Positions 1-12,468 are shown, counted from the first letter of the stretch. The stretch: 64,000 bases of DNA from Paraescarpia echinospica (GCA_020002185.1 CM034544.1:33425066-33489065), one strand, 5' to 3'. The notes: generated from the sequence alone by a model not told the origin. Made by a program: numbers and translations.

Positions 1-559
1 ACACGTGCTTTAGCGTATCAAAATGAAGATTATAATTCAAAAGTGGTACGAAAGTACGTATTACACTATCGCAGTTAGCAACAAGAACGCGTAGCCGTGT
101 ATTAATTCAACGAGAATTGCAACTTGCGAACGTCTACACTCGACTCGAGGCTGACTCTAAGTCTAACTAACTTACTAAGACAGTCATCATATCACATTTT
201 ATCAGCCAAATTCAGTCAGAGAGTGGCAACGAGCATAATATTTGATATGTATTGTATTTGGTTACGCAGGATCTTGTTAATAAGCTATGCTATTCCGACA
301 ATACATATAGAGAGTAGATGACGTGAGGGTGCGAAATGACAAGTAACATTGCTTTGGCAGCAGGCCCCTGTTGATCGTGCAAGTAACTTTGTTAGGGAGC
401 ATCCGTAATTTCGCGCAATAGAACGGCAAACACGGGAGTATTATATTGGTGATCGTAATTATTAAAACGTTTTTGTGACTCATATTTTTGATAGTACTGG
501 TCGCGCCGGAAATGTGACACCGAAGAGTGGTTGAGAAAGTGCTCCGTCGGGATCATACA
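1..559. other. Unannotated 5' stretch
   Basis: No exon of the ABCA gene or recognisable TE protein could be seen here. The exon expected immediately 5' of the TMD2 exon at 2147 is not found in this stretch and presumably lies upstream of the window. Short open frames here look like chance. Confidence 0.5.
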
Positions 560-1815
560 TCTCTGCTGTCCAGGTGATGTATGGTCGAAGGAGTTAGATA
601 CACAGTGGGTCCATCAACACATGCTGACCATGTAAAGTATGGTCGAAGGAGTTAGACACACAGTGTGTCCATCAACACATGCTGTCCAGATGACGTATAG
701 TCGAAGGAATTAGGTACATACTGTATCCATCAACACATGCTGTCCAGGTAAAGTATGGTCGAAAGAGTTAGATACACAGTGTGTCCATCAACACATACTG
801 TCCAGGTAAAGTATGGTCGAAGAAGTTAGATACACAGTGTGTCCATCAACACATACTGTCCAGGTAAAGTATGGTCGAAAGAGTTAGATACACAGTGTGT
901 CCATCAACACATACTGTCCAGGTAAAGTATGGTCGAAAGAGTTAGATACACAGTGTGTCCATCAACACATACTGTCCAGGTAAAGTATGGTCGAAGGAGT
1001 TAGATACACAGTGTGTCCATCAACACATACTGTCCAGGTAAAGTATGGTCGAAGGAGTTAGATACACAGTGTGTCCATCAACACATACTGTCCAAGTAAA
1101 GTATGGTCGAAAGAGTTAGATACACAGTGTGTCCATCAACACATACTGTCCAGAAAGTATGGTCGAAAGAGTTAGATACAGTGTGTCCATCAACACATAC
1201 TGTCCAAGTAAAGTATGGTCGAAGGAGTTAGATACACAGTGTGTCCATCAACACATACTGTCCAGGTAAAGTATGGTCGAAAGAGTTAGATACACAGTGT
1301 GTCCATCAACACATACTGTCCAGGTAAAGTATGGTCGAAGGAGTTAGATACACAGAGTGTCCATCAACACATACTGTCCAGGTAAAGTATGGTCGAAAGA
1401 GTTAGATACACAGTGTGTCCACCAACACATACTGTCCAGGTAAAGTATGGTCGAAGGAGTTAGATACACAGTGTGTCCATCAACACATACTGTCCAGGTA
1501 AAGTATGGTCGAAAGAGTTAGATACACAGTGTGTCCATCAACACATACTGTCCAGGTAAAGTATGGTCGAAGGAGTTAGATACACAGTGTGTCCATCAAC
1601 ACATACTGTCCAAGTAAAGTATGGTCGAAAGAGTTAGATACACAGTGTGTCCATCAACACATACTGTCCAGGTAAAGTATGGTCGAAAGAGTTAGATACA
1701 CAGTGTGTCCATCAACACATACTGTCCAGGTAAAGTATGGTCGAAGGAGTTAGATACACAGTGTGTCCATCAACACGTGCTGTCTAGGTAATGTATATGG
1801 TCGAAGTAGATACAG
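557..1815. repeat. 58-bp minisatellite, about 21 copies
   Basis: A head-to-tail array with a unit of 58 bp. Each unit carries the words gtaaagtatggtcgaa, gttagatacacagtgtgtcc and atcaacacatactgtccag. The first three copies are more diverged and include shifted spacing; the central copies are nearly identical, differing mainly in gaag/gaaa and in one copy that lost several bases near 1150. It decays at about 1800, just before a LINE tail. No coding potential is seen. Confidence 0.95.
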
Positions 1816-1847
1816 ACACGCACAAGCACAAACGCATACAAAATTAT

Positions 1848-1945
1848 ATATTAATTATATATATATAATAAACTTTATTTATACACCATCAAATCCGGGA
1901 CTAATGCCCCGTTCACGGGTGTTAACAAAATCGGCAAATATCTAA
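1848..1945 (-). mobile_element. 3' end of a LINE-like element (stem-loop plus AT tail)
   Basis: Read on the minus strand, this has a GC-rich hairpin-forming block (cccgtgaacggggca... then cccgg), the words gatggtgt and aataaagttt, and then an AT-rich simple tail. A second copy with the same order and orientation lies at 31555-31627. The order of hairpin, polyadenylation-like word and simple-repeat tail is typical of non-LTR retrotransposon 3' ends; the clade is not determined. Confidence 0.6.
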
Positions 1946-2146
1946 GAAACCTAAAATCGCATTTAAGATAAATAAATAAGAAAAAATTATTTTAGGAAGC
2001 AACATCCTAGTATATATAAATAAACCTATATATAGTAAAATTATATATATGCATATATATATGAAAGGGAATATTGATTAAGGAGTTAGTTGTAACATCG
2101 ACATATGAGCAATCACCTTGTTGGCTGACGTCATGAGCGTTTGCAG

Positions 2147-2385
2147 CGACGTGTCATCTGACAGACTTCTGCCAGTATTACTCATCCAACCCGCTGCCCC
2201 TCGTCCGAGGCGGCATCGGGCTCGTGCTACTCGGTCTCGCCATCCACGGCGTCGGCATCATGATCTTGTTGGTCTTCGTCGACTCCGGCTTCTTTCACAG
2301 TTTATACCGTAAGCTGTAGTTTGGCGCCGAACTCGACCCGAACCGCTTCACCGAGGACACCGACATGGTGGAGGAGAGACTGCGG
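2147..2385 (+). pseudogene. ABCA gene 1: last TMD2 exon, with an in-frame stop
   Basis: The acceptor gtttgcag precedes an exon entering in phase 1, exactly like its counterpart in gene 2 (50583-50848). It encodes the end of the second transmembrane domain: ATCHLTDFCQYYSSNPL, a membrane helix (GLVLLGLAIHGVGIMILLV), and then the acidic linker ending DMVEERLR that leads into NBD2 in ABCA proteins. A TAG codon at 2317-2319 interrupts this frame between YRKL and FGAELD, although the downstream part still reads as ABCA. Either this copy is dead, or the base is an error or polymorphism, or a donor at gtaagc (2309) ends the exon early. The next expected exon, with Walker A, is not found. The exon could also belong to a separate dead paralogue. 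Confidence 0.7.
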
Positions 2386-4640
2386 GTGATGATGGTGATG
2401 ATGATTTTATTCAATATAAAATGTAAACGCGTAAATACTTAAAATATTATCAATACACCTAGAGTACACCATATATATACATAAGGATTACACAAGAAAA
2501 TGCACGCACTTGTCTCCATTGTGGTCCTTGATGCCTAAAGCTAAAGCTTTCAACTGACATATACCGGCTATTCTTATGTATTTACCAATATGTTTATATA
2601 TTCTCACCACTATATGAATACATAATATGTAACTTGAATTATGGTATTGCTAGAGACCACATTGCAACCCATGAATGAGAATGGGAGGGGCTAGAGGCGG
2701 TCACCCAGGCCAGGCAGGCACAGGGAGGATGCATAGACTGCGGGAGGCCCACATTTGATAAATCCAGGTAATTTCAAATGTATAACAATCATCCACGTAT
2801 AAGATATCAACAAATTCTAATGTGCACATTTAAATGTACCGGTACATTTGTTTTCATACACACTTTAATAATAACATCTTGGACATGGAAAACTAGGTTG
2901 ACTTCTGTACTTGTAAATTATACCCACATTGTATCAACACAGACATATTAATACACCTTTAAAAAGTATTTAGCATATGGTGATGACACTGAAATAAGTT
3001 TATAAAATAAATTAGTCATTCTTGAAGAAGGTAGACGTACATATTATGAACCTGTTAATACTTGACGAGGAAAATATACTGTTAGCATCATAATAACACC
3101 TCATTTTGTCATTTCCAACATTCACCTTGACCATTCAACCTTAGGCTTAAAATGTCAAACATGAATATGTGTAGTAGTTACACATGGCAGACACTGACAT
3201 GAATTTGTAGATTGAAAACAAAATAAAAAAATATAAATTCGCTTTACTGTTTAGCAAAATTCAAATCAGTCTATAATATTTACTAAGATCAAGCGTCACT
3301 GTAATGAAATTGAACAATATTAAATTCATGTAATGACAATGAACACCTAAAGAAAAATAGTTTTAAAAAATTCACTGTTTTAAGAAATGGCATATTCCAC
3401 TAAAGTCTGCATGCTGAATCAACCCAACCCCTGAACAACCCCGGTAAACACTGACTGTTCCTAAGATGTCAACACGTATAGATGCAGCTGTAGTAGACAA
3501 TTTCTTGCTGCCTTTTTTCTTTTGAAATGCTGCAGGTCATACATGAAACATTATTTTATATATACTGATTATGACAATGAACACCCCATAATTATTTACT
3601 CCCAACACTGCTATGATGCCTGTTTTTTGTTTACTGAATGTATGCTTTTCTTTACAGGAGATTGAACTAGTGTGCTTAGTACCACCAGCTCCCCGAGTTA
3701 ATATGGCATACTGGGCAGCTGTATTTGTCCAGGTTCTCGGACAAGATTCTACGGCCATGCAACATGCTGCACATTAACAGTTTGTCACGTGAATGTCTAC
3801 TGAGTGATCCCAATTGTGTCGTGTTGAATCCGTGACAGATTCCCCAGTGTCGATGGGGTGTACACTGGTTTCCACCTCAGTCAGTTAGCTTGACTGACTG
3901 GAAACCAGTGTAGAATGCAGGTTGCTCGACATAAGAATGTAGTGATGCCTGAGTAGCTCTGCAGTTGGTGATGGAACGGTGGGTGCCAGGGTGTGTAGAT
4001 ATGGCAACAACTTTCGACGCTGTGAGACAGGTTCAGTGTCGAGCATTCTTCAGTGAACTACATCGGTTTAGATATCGATGACATCAATATATGTTTTCGC
4101 TGTCTTTGATGGTACTGCATACCAGCTTTCTGACTTTTTGCTGTACATCTGCATGTGCATCTGCTATACCGGAGACAAAGTGACAATTAGCATGGCTCAG
4201 ACATATATTATATTTTTATATGTGACAACATATTTATCAAAAGTCAATAATACAAGGTATTTGTATTCAATTCAACTATAACTGTTAGCAGTGTCCATGA
4301 AAAAGTATCACAGTTACAGTGGTAGGGTTTCATTGTCTTTGTTTTGCTGATAGTCAGTGGCAGCCAGCTGAGTTCTTGCAACATACATCAGACACTTGTT
4401 ATGTAAAACACAAGTTTGTGATGAAGTATTGAAAGCCTTTTCACTTTTTTAACAACAATATGTTGATACACTGACAGCAGCATTTTACTTGTTTAAATTA
4501 TCTATGTATCATGAGGACTGTTATATATTTATTTTTCATGCCACGTATAATTTTTCTAAATTCATTTTTCACTGTTTTATATGTTCACAAATAATTTACA
4601 TTACATTTTCATTTCGCATGGTAATTAAACAACACTTGAG
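2386..4640. other. Intron-like, no gene seen
   Basis: AT-rich sequence without exon-like open frames apart from chance ORFs. It starts with a short gatgatg run after the TMD2 exon and contains a 52-bp hairpin at 3861-3912. Confidence 0.5.
3861..3912. repeat. 52-bp imperfect palindrome (hairpin)
   Basis: Fourteen-base perfect arms (tacactggtttcca and tggaaaccagtgta) flank an inner partial stem gtcagt/actgac. On transcription it would fold into a stable hairpin. It may be the terminal part of a small inverted-repeat element. Confidence 0.7.
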
Positions 4641-4644
4641 TAAG

Positions 4645-4905
4645 TTTAGTTCTGATATGGTGTAGTATCCAGTCCTCAGGATTACTCAAAGCGCTTTACT
4701 CCCTGGCAGACATGTTAATTCGAAAACACCATCTTGACTTATGTGGGAAGCATTCAGCCACACTGAAATTAATATGCGAATATTATTCATACATAAATAT
4801 CCACCACTGTATGTAACTGGTACCCATCATACAGCTGAGTAAACTGGAGCAATGTAGCATGTAGTGGTTGTACATGTAATTCTCAGTCACATGGCGATGA
4901 CCCTG
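4645..4905 (-). mobile_element. tRNA-derived SINE, 5'-truncated copy
   Basis: The minus strand matches the body and 3' end shared with the fuller copies at 39948-40345 and 56660-56980: a region with ctggagcaatgtagc-like and attcatac words, then ccagggagtaaagcgc, then tggatac. The tRNA-like head is not recognisable here. Confidence 0.7.
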
Positions 4906-4914
4906 TCTAGTCTA

Positions 4915-5400
4915 GTCATTGTGTTTGCAAGTTGTAAACATACCAAGCATTGCACAAACTACAAAATTTTCGAATTTTATATCATATTGATGTATTTTTA
5001 ACGAATCATAATACATAATATAATTATTTGTTTTTGATAGGTACATATTACATCTGTTCAACTAAACATCTTCCTAAGAAATTGTTTGTCATTGGTTTAC
5101 ATTTTATGGGCATTAAATATTAAAAAAATGTGTTAAATACACATAATTGTTCAGTCACTAATTTTGTGAGTTGTAAACATACAAGGAATGTATAAACTAC
5201 AACTAGCATTTGACATCACGTGTACTAGTGTTGTTTTTGTAACGAAGAATTGTGATAAAAGTAACTTTGTTTTTTATATGTACCTGACATTTTTTCAACC
5301 TCTTCCTAATTTTTGTTTCTATTGTTGCTTTGCATTTTATTTGATGTGTATGTGATATTAACAATTATTACATGATACATATCAACTGCAGTAATTGTAC
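4915..5400. repeat. Diverged tandem duplication of about 240 bp
   Basis: The block beginning near gcaagttgtaaacatacc (about 4927) is repeated, diverged, at about 5168 (gagttgtaaacatacaagg). Matching downstream words are acatcttcctaag / cctcttcctaat and cattttatgg / cattttattt. Confidence 0.55.
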
Positions 5401-5574
5401 CTGTAGTTGTATTGTGCTTTTCATAATTTTGTAGTCAATCTCATCAAACAGTTTCAATAAAATGTTTTTACTTTACATAGTCTTTACTTTAATTCACATG
5501 CATCTTTAACAACAATATGGAATTTAACGAGGACACCCATTACTGCAAAATCCTCAAACAAAACTATCACATAC

Positions 5575-5790
5575 AGGGGTAGATCCAGAAATCGAGTCAG
5601 GGTGGGGAACAAAAACCTCCAATGGCGGCCGAACCAAATGGTGTAGTCTAAATTTTGTCGCTACTGGGCCGCTATAACTTCAGCCGCTCTGTTGTCTCGG
5701 CTGGAGTGGTGCTATCGGAAGACAGTGCTTTTCGCCACTGCGTCGCCATAACTTCAGCTTATTATTCTGTGCCCTAGCATAGGCATAATT
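5575..5790 (+). mobile_element. Interspersed repeat, copy 1 (unclassified, SINE-like size)
   Basis: This shares an ordered set of words with 30010-30345 in the opposite orientation: ggcggccgaacc, tcggctggagtggtgctatcgg / tcgactggtggtatcgg, aagac, and taacttcagctt. Two copies in opposite orientation inside different introns indicate a dispersed repeat. No protein or tRNA-like promoter was recognised. Confidence 0.6.
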
Positions 5791-5798
5791 ATTATGAA

Positions 5799-6357
5799 AG
5801 GAAAATCACTGAGGCTTGGCTATATTGTTTCACGTGTAGTTACTTGCACTGTATATAAAAAATTTATGTTTGCAACATAAATATTCCAAATTAAATAAAT
5901 AGAACATTAACTTCAAAAGGTGAACTGCATATGAAATGTAGAATGTAATTGAAAGTTTCACAAAAGCCTTATCAACCAAAGATGGTGTAACTGTACCCAC
6001 ATAAGATTGGTCAGAATAAGACATAATTCTAAAAACCAATCGCATATGTTTGCATATCTTCAAATTATTATGCTATGATTTATATATATATATATATCAC
6101 GTTTGCATAGCAGCAGCAATTAATACTTACATTTGTTCTAACTGCCCTGAGCTGCATTCAGCCTCAGGAAGTGACTGGACACCTGACAGTGAGCTGCCTT
6201 TGCTACGAACACTGATGCTCGATAGAGCCACCACAGATCTTGTCATATGTGATGGCTGCAGTGGTGTCGAGGTACTTCGCGCCTTTGTGTTGAAGCTGTC
6301 AAACAAAGTCATGAATTGGAATATGGAATGAGTGAGATTATTTGTTAAAGTGAACAT
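5799..6357 (-). repeat. Copy A of a duplicated block, with an exon-like open frame
   Basis: Copy A (5799-6200) matches copy B (6950-7290) along its length (ctgaggcttggctatattg, tttatgtttgcaa, ctgacagtgagct). On the minus strand, 6131-6357 is open and ends in a consensus donor (aaat then gtaagtatt, at 6131/6130). The encoded segment includes TSTPLQPS, ALSSI and SSLSGVQSLPEA, and it resembles the open frames at 7206-7290 and 14553-14757. The function is unknown; it looks like exons of a TE-linked gene family. Which of the small frames is truly translated is not established. Confidence 0.45.
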
Positions 6358-6949
6358 GGTTTGAAAGCACTACTACACGTCAGTATATATATATATATAA
6401 TATTATATATGTGTGTGTGCATGTGGTGTGTAACTTGTAAACGTTTAAATTTCATTAATAGGTAAAAATATTTTGCACGATCATTTGCCAATGATCATTT
6501 TCTCAGCACTCAAGTGTGAAAAGGTCATTTGCCCAGTTGTGACAAAAATTACAATAAATTATATGAGAGTGGCAAAGTTATTATTGTATATGATATTGTA
6601 AAATTGTAGTACATAACAAACAAATAGACAATTTACAAGTGTCATAGCAAACAATGTGAAACAATTTGGAATTTGCACCATCCAATTGCCAACATAATTA
6701 ACTAAGCTAGAACATAGGTGGGCTGGAAAGAAGGTCACAAAGTAATTTTATTCGAAAAATATAAAATAAATAAAACGTTTTGCAATTTTTTACTGATAGT
6801 GCTAGCGACATTATATCATATGTCTTACTAAGAGTCTTCCAAAGCTTATGTATCATTAAAATAATTCCACACATTGTATGTTTAAACAGGTCAAATTAAG
6901 TTATTTGATTTCTGAACACACACACTAACATATACATTCAAAGATACAA
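6358..6949. other. No gene seen
   Basis: AT-rich spacer between the two duplicated blocks, with a short (TA)n/(TG)n stretch at about 6384-6425. No supported feature. Confidence 0.5.
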
Positions 6950-7290
6950 AGGACAATCACCGAGGCTTGGCTATATTGTGCCACGTGTATTTACTTGCAT
7001 TGTATATATACATTTATGTTTGCAATACAAAAATTCCAAATGAAATAAAAAGAAAATTAAGTTGAAACAGTGAACTGCAAATGAAATGTGCTATTTAGTT
7101 GACAGTTTGACATCCACCCTATCATACAAAGATGGAATAATTGTACACAAATTAGACTGGTCAAACCAGAACATAGCAGTACATTAATACCATTACTAAA
7201 CTTACATTGGTTGTAATGGTTCAGAGCTGCACCTAGCCTCAGGAAGAGACTGAATACCTGACAGTGAGCTGGTTTTACTGCGTCCAGTCA
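6950..7290 (-). repeat. Copy B of the duplicated block, exon-like with gtaagt donor
   Basis: A tandem partner of 5799-6200. On the minus strand an open frame with SKTSSLSGIQSLPEA, then CSSEPLQPM, ends at 7206 directly before a gtaagt donor, matching copy A residue by residue at the donor. Such duplicated exons could be alternative exons of one transcript or two TE fragments. Confidence 0.5.
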
Positions 7291-7439
7291 TTTTACCATA
7301 TGACCTGCCACAAATTGCAACAGAAAGTTTTTCAACGATTTTATATTCATAAATATATTATGTGTAACATACTAAAAATAGAAATAAATCGTGGGTGGGA
7401 AAAACCCCAAAAATGCATAAAACAAAATGGCCACCATGT

Positions 7440-9281
7440 ATAATACAAATCGCCACAATTCGCATCTTCATGAAATTCTTCATGTGACGATGGTGTTCCA
7501 ATTGTTTCATTATCTGAGTCTTGTTCTGTTACATCATATGGGAATTTTTCATTTGAATGGGCATGTTGACGACATACAGACACTTCAAAGGATTACGATG
7601 CAATAAGTGTGTTGTCAGCTGCATCAACAAGAAGATGTGCTCGTACTGCGTGCGATATGGGTTTCCCTGTCACGATCTATTCAACTGCGTTACGGGCGTA
7701 CTCAAGTTCCATTAGTTCCTTTAGTCCCCAACCATCAGATGTCCAGTGCACCAAAGAAAACTCAGTTTTGTGTGAAAACCACCAAGATGCAAGGTAATTC
7801 TATACAGGTCACTTCCTACAGGTTCGCTGATTATAATCATGAGGGCTTTCCACCAAAGAGGCTGGTCAAACGTGATGACCGGGGTAACACCATGGCATAG
7901 TGCACTCAAACACTGATGTTGAAAATATGCATGTGGCGTCACTTGAACTCATGTCAGTTATCGGAAGGATTACTGATGACTTCTTCAAACAGGAAGGATG
8001 TCTTTCAAAGAATGTCCAGCTGGCCTGTCGGGTCACTTGGTTTCATGCTGACTAGTGTCTGGTATTCTACTGCTGACAGGCCGTGTCTTTCTTCTCTGTG
8101 GAAGCGGATTTGTATGCGTCTCAAAGTGCATATTTCTTTGCCAGTGACATTTCTTTTGGAATAGATTGGGTTGTCCTTGTACCAGGAGTTACTGTAGCAA
8201 TTATTCCCATTCCATGAAATGTTCCATTGCCGCCTAATGTCTGGATGTTGTGGTCCACATTGTCTGCTGCATATTGAAGAAACCCCAACGATGTGAAATC
8301 GGGTATGGTAGTCCCTTGTGCAAATGCCGCATTCTTTTCAAACGCCTGCACTTCATTACATGGACAACATAATCTATGGCTGTTCAGTGTGTCTGTCTAC
8401 AAGGAAACACGATGCAAAATTATGATGGATTTGTACTCCCAACCCAACTTGTAGTGGCGCAATCGGAACTCTTGGACGGGTTGCCTGCATAATCGCCTGT
8501 CCAATGTATGCTATCTTTAGACGAACATCTTTCCCCACAATTATCCCTTCCAGCAGACGATTCAGACTTCCTGGCAGGAAGCTGATGCATTCCGCTTCAG
8601 ATTCCGTTTCATGGTAGGAGGGATATGACTAAGTCGACGTTTTTATTGATTTGATATCCAGAATGAGTTTTGCAGCAGTTTCTATAATGTTTATTTCTCC
8701 ATTTCAATGTCACCATTTTCACGTGTATGAAATTCCTGAAGGACAGCGTCTTCGGTGCTATTGAAAGTGACTACATTTGCCTTTCAATTGATCCGAGTGG
8801 TTATTATCCTGGTCCCAAAATATTCCTCGAGCTTTGCTCTCATAAGAGTTTTTCCATATGGAAAGATCATTGATAGTTATCTCCTCATCATCATTTTCTT
8901 CCAGAAATTTGACAACCTTGATGAATGCATTTGTTTTTTCTTCGTCAGTTGGTCGTCCGATTTTCTTCTTCGGAACACGTACGTCGCTTTCAGACTTCTT
9001 TGGGATGTCTTTCATTGTCCGGAAATGTATGCTGCATGCTTGATGGTACATGGCATCAGCAGCAGGAAAATCATGCACATGTAACAGCCTTGCTTGCACG
9101 GAGTCGGATCATGCATCATGTCTTTCATGACATGTCGATAAAACATTATCTTTGAAGGCGATGGTTTGTATTGGAACAATGTCAGATTTGTTGTCTTCCA
9201 ACCACCGTTGGCTTCTTGGCCACAGAAAACACAGTTTTTGTAAAAACTGAACTGTCCTTCTGCCAGTAGGATAGGACACAC
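7440..9281 (-). pseudogene. TE-associated multi-domain protein relic (minus strand), frameshifted
   Basis: Reading 9281 to 7440 on the minus strand gives an ordered set of segments of an invertebrate TE-associated protein family that I recognise by pattern but cannot name. They are CVFCGQEANGG (C..C head, about 9225); RLLHVHDFPAADAMYHQACS and FRT (about 9090-9015); KVVKFLEENDDEEITINDL (about 8975-8880); SLNRLLEGIIVGKDVRLK with IGQAIMQATRPRVPIAPLQ (about 8570-8450); FLQYAADNVDHNIQTLGG with GTFHGMGIIATVTPG (about 8275-8180); and PVITFDQPLWWKALMIIIS with LYRITLHLGGFH (about 7880-7770). At least three frame changes and several stops separate them, and the segment expected around 8100-7950 is unreadable. 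It is a broken copy. Order and spacing imply one original long ORF with at most short introns. Confidence 0.7.
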
Positions 9282-11424
9282 GCATTAGTGTCTATCCCCG
9301 CAGTTTTATCCACTTTAGTTACTCAACGAATTTCATTATTATTACAGTAATTGAGTCTGCTATAGCGGTGGACTTGTTGTCCAGGTACAGTGATTATATT
9401 ATCTTTCCTTTGTTCGCTGGCTGTATTAATGCTTTCACTCCTTTTTTATCAAGGGTAGCTTTTGCTGAATCACCACAGTCAATTGTTTTACATATTGCAC
9501 AATACTATGTCAGGGTTACTTCCATCTCTGAAAAAAAACAATGGCCTGGCTTGATTTAATGCAGCCTGGTAACCGATGATAACAGGAATGCAACTGCTGC
9601 AGAGCATGAAACCCAAAAAATGACTGCTCCCACGTCTACGTAATAATCAAATTGTCATACCTTAGTTAAGTCATTATTATATTAACAGTTTATGCAATGT
9701 TTAGTTCACAGCATTATCTATTATTGTTTATGTTGCTAGGCTACCGCCGACGTCATTTTCAAAACTATTCTGATGCTGTTTCCTTTATTTTGTCATTGTC
9801 ACGGCTTCATTTATTCAAATGATTTAATTTAACAACAGACTTGATTACACAGCGGTATAAATTTTCCACTCATTATTCAGACAGGTATACAAATGTTTGT
9901 TTCTTGGCTTTGCTTGCTATTGTTTACGTAGATAGCATATGTATTATATAGTATCACCAACAGAACGGCTAATGTAATAACTTATTCAAGTTTCGTCTGC
10001 ATATGCGAAGCGACTCGACCGAACGACGCAAACCATTTCTGGTAGTTCTTAGACGTTTTTTAAATTTTGCATGCGTGGACGATTTTAATATTTACAAATC
10101 AGTAGCATGTATTTTCTTATAAGATATAACATCAACTTTCAATAACAGTATATGACCAGTTTATCAACTTACCTCACCGGGAATAGGTACCTACATATGA
10201 GCACCGCTCAGCGTCGGTTTAATGCGTTCCAGAAATGGCGCAGGTTTTTTGCCGCGCAGTCGATCTGCTGGATCACATGGTCTCGGAAAACGTCGTGGAT
10301 CTCGATATGCATACTAATTTTGTTTACAGTTGACATTTATAAGATGCTCCGGGTAAAATCTGTTACATTGTATTCGGCCTGGCAATATTAAGGTTGGTGA
10401 ACGTTGCGTTGTGTTTACTTACAAAAATATTAATATATTTTAGCGTGTATCTTAAAAATGCTTAGGTGTCTTTGTGAAACCAGTATCCTATCTTTCATAT
10501 GGTATAACTATGAATCTTGTATATCCATGCGGAGCGCAAGGAAGACTAATCTTAGATGACCGGTAGCGTGCCAGTTTGATGCGTTTTGTATGTCGCTAGG
10601 TGCATTAGCGGCTGTTTATAATGTATGCGCTGAGGCACGGCGCCATTCTAACGTATGCGCGATCGATATTGTAATCTGTGCCATCCCACTTTTATCAGTT
10701 AAATGTTAGAAAGTTGTGATTGGATATTTGTTATACATGCAATACTGTTTTCTAGTAATCAATATTTTTAGGACAACAAGTTACGAAATTTCGAAAACTG
10801 ACATTTACGGCGATGTCTATTGATGTCACATCTGTGACTGTGGCTGTGCGCTCTACTTCCTTTTCAATCAATATAGGAATACGTTCTTAATCTGGACAAT
10901 CCACATTTTTAACAGTTCAATTTTAGTAAGCTGTGTTAATAAAATGTAATACGTGTATATTATTATTGTGTCTGTATCAGTATTTTTATGATAGAAATTA
11001 CGAACATTTAATATTTCCACTTTAATTTGCATCACCTGACACCTGTATTCCTGTAATCCTGTATTATTGTAATTCACATTTTATAATTCAGTCTATAGTC
11101 ATGTTGACTATATATTTTGTTGATGTTAATAATATTTACAGTTTTGTTTATGGTGTTTTATGTGAATCGTAATATCTTGTTGTGATTTGTATTTCATGCC
11201 ACAAATACTCAGGAATTCTGGTGGTGAAGATAAAGATAAGTTACGATATATCAAACAATCTTGCATACTTACATACAAGGACAGAATGTTCACACTGTCG
11301 CCTCCACGTAGCTTCTGTCGTGAATCACAACACCGAAGTGATATCGATGTTATGTGCACTAAGAAAAGTGTGGTATTACAAAAATGCAGAAATGTACTGT
11401 TTTTTATTTTATTTTCAGAATGGA
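9282..11424. other. Intron-like spacer, no gene seen
   Basis: AT-rich sequence with no supported gene. Open frames near 10150-10390 and 11180-11360 have no recognisable motif and no matching splice context. Confidence 0.45.
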
Positions 11425-11997
11425 TTCCGAAGCACGCAAGGCCAAGCTGCTAATCGTTGGGCACAGTTTTGTACGTCGCATATCAGAAGCGTGTACCAGC
11501 AATGCTGAGTACCGCTATTTCTGTCCCGACCTTCTCCTGTCTTGTATGTTTGACAAGGTAGTCTTTCTAGGAAAGGGGGACTTACCTTGGGTGGTTTGTT
11601 CCATGAATTTGGAGCTGTGTGTGCAGAGGCGCTAAATGTTGTTTTAATCGACATAGGAACGAATGATCTATGCAATGGCTGTGCACCTGAAGAATTGGCA
11701 GAAGGTAATGTGTCATTTGCTCAGAAACTGACTCCAATACCTTCTGTATTACAGGTAGTGATATGCCATATTCTAACACGAATTCCTAAGTCCGGCAGCC
11801 ACTATGTTGTTCCAAATGATTTTGACCAAACCCGGCACATTGTTAGTACACAAATAGCCCAGCTGATCACTGATTAAAATAAAATAAATTTCTGGGCACA
11901 TCGTAGAGTACATATGAGTACCATTGGCATGAAGAGATATGTCAGTAGCATGAGGAGAGCAGCTATTATAGCTTTCAAGCGATGCCAACATCAGGTT
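11421..11997 (+). pseudogene. SGNH/GDSL-hydrolase-like ORF of TE origin, broken
   Basis: The ORF begins with an ATG after attttcag (11421-11423) and encodes KLLIVGHSFVRRI, the GxS-type block I of SGNH hydrolases. After a frame change near 11575 it continues as NVVLIDIGTNDLC, the GxND block III, then FAQKL, and after a TAA at about 11875 as INFWAHRRV and MKRYVSSMRRA. In intact relatives these segments form one ORF, so this copy has at least one frameshift and one stop. SGNH-like domains of this sort occur in many copies in invertebrate genomes in TE context. It lies in gene 1's large intron. Confidence 0.65.
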
Positions 11998-12468
11998 TAG
12001 CTGCTTTCTTCATGCTACAACTTGTGCACTTTGTCACTCATTTTTCTAATACATTTTTTAATCTTCAAAATTGTCACTTCAAAAATCAGTTCAACCAAAA
12101 CAACCATTATGAATCAAAATTACTTTTCAAAACACAACTGCAAAACATAGAGTTTGGCATATCAGTACTTCACTTGCATAACATTTGTATAGATCATTTG
12201 TGTTGATGATGAACACCTTTGGCTTTGATGTCACTGTATACATAACTTCAACTGCATGCAATAAGCCATCCATGTTAAGTCTTAATCCTCCTTGGCAGAC
12301 AACCTTCCATTCATATATATACAGCTCAAAATTTGCAATTGTTTTTCTTTACCTTTCAAAATTAAATTCTGATTCAATTAGAAATCATCATTGTTAAAAT
12401 ATTCTAAGAATATTTATTTAGAAATTGCTATTGTATTTGTAAAGTAAATTTTCAAATTACTGACTTAC

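Noticed and set aside
10152..10391. 79-residue open frame
   Set aside because: No recognisable motif, no splice context, composition like its surroundings.
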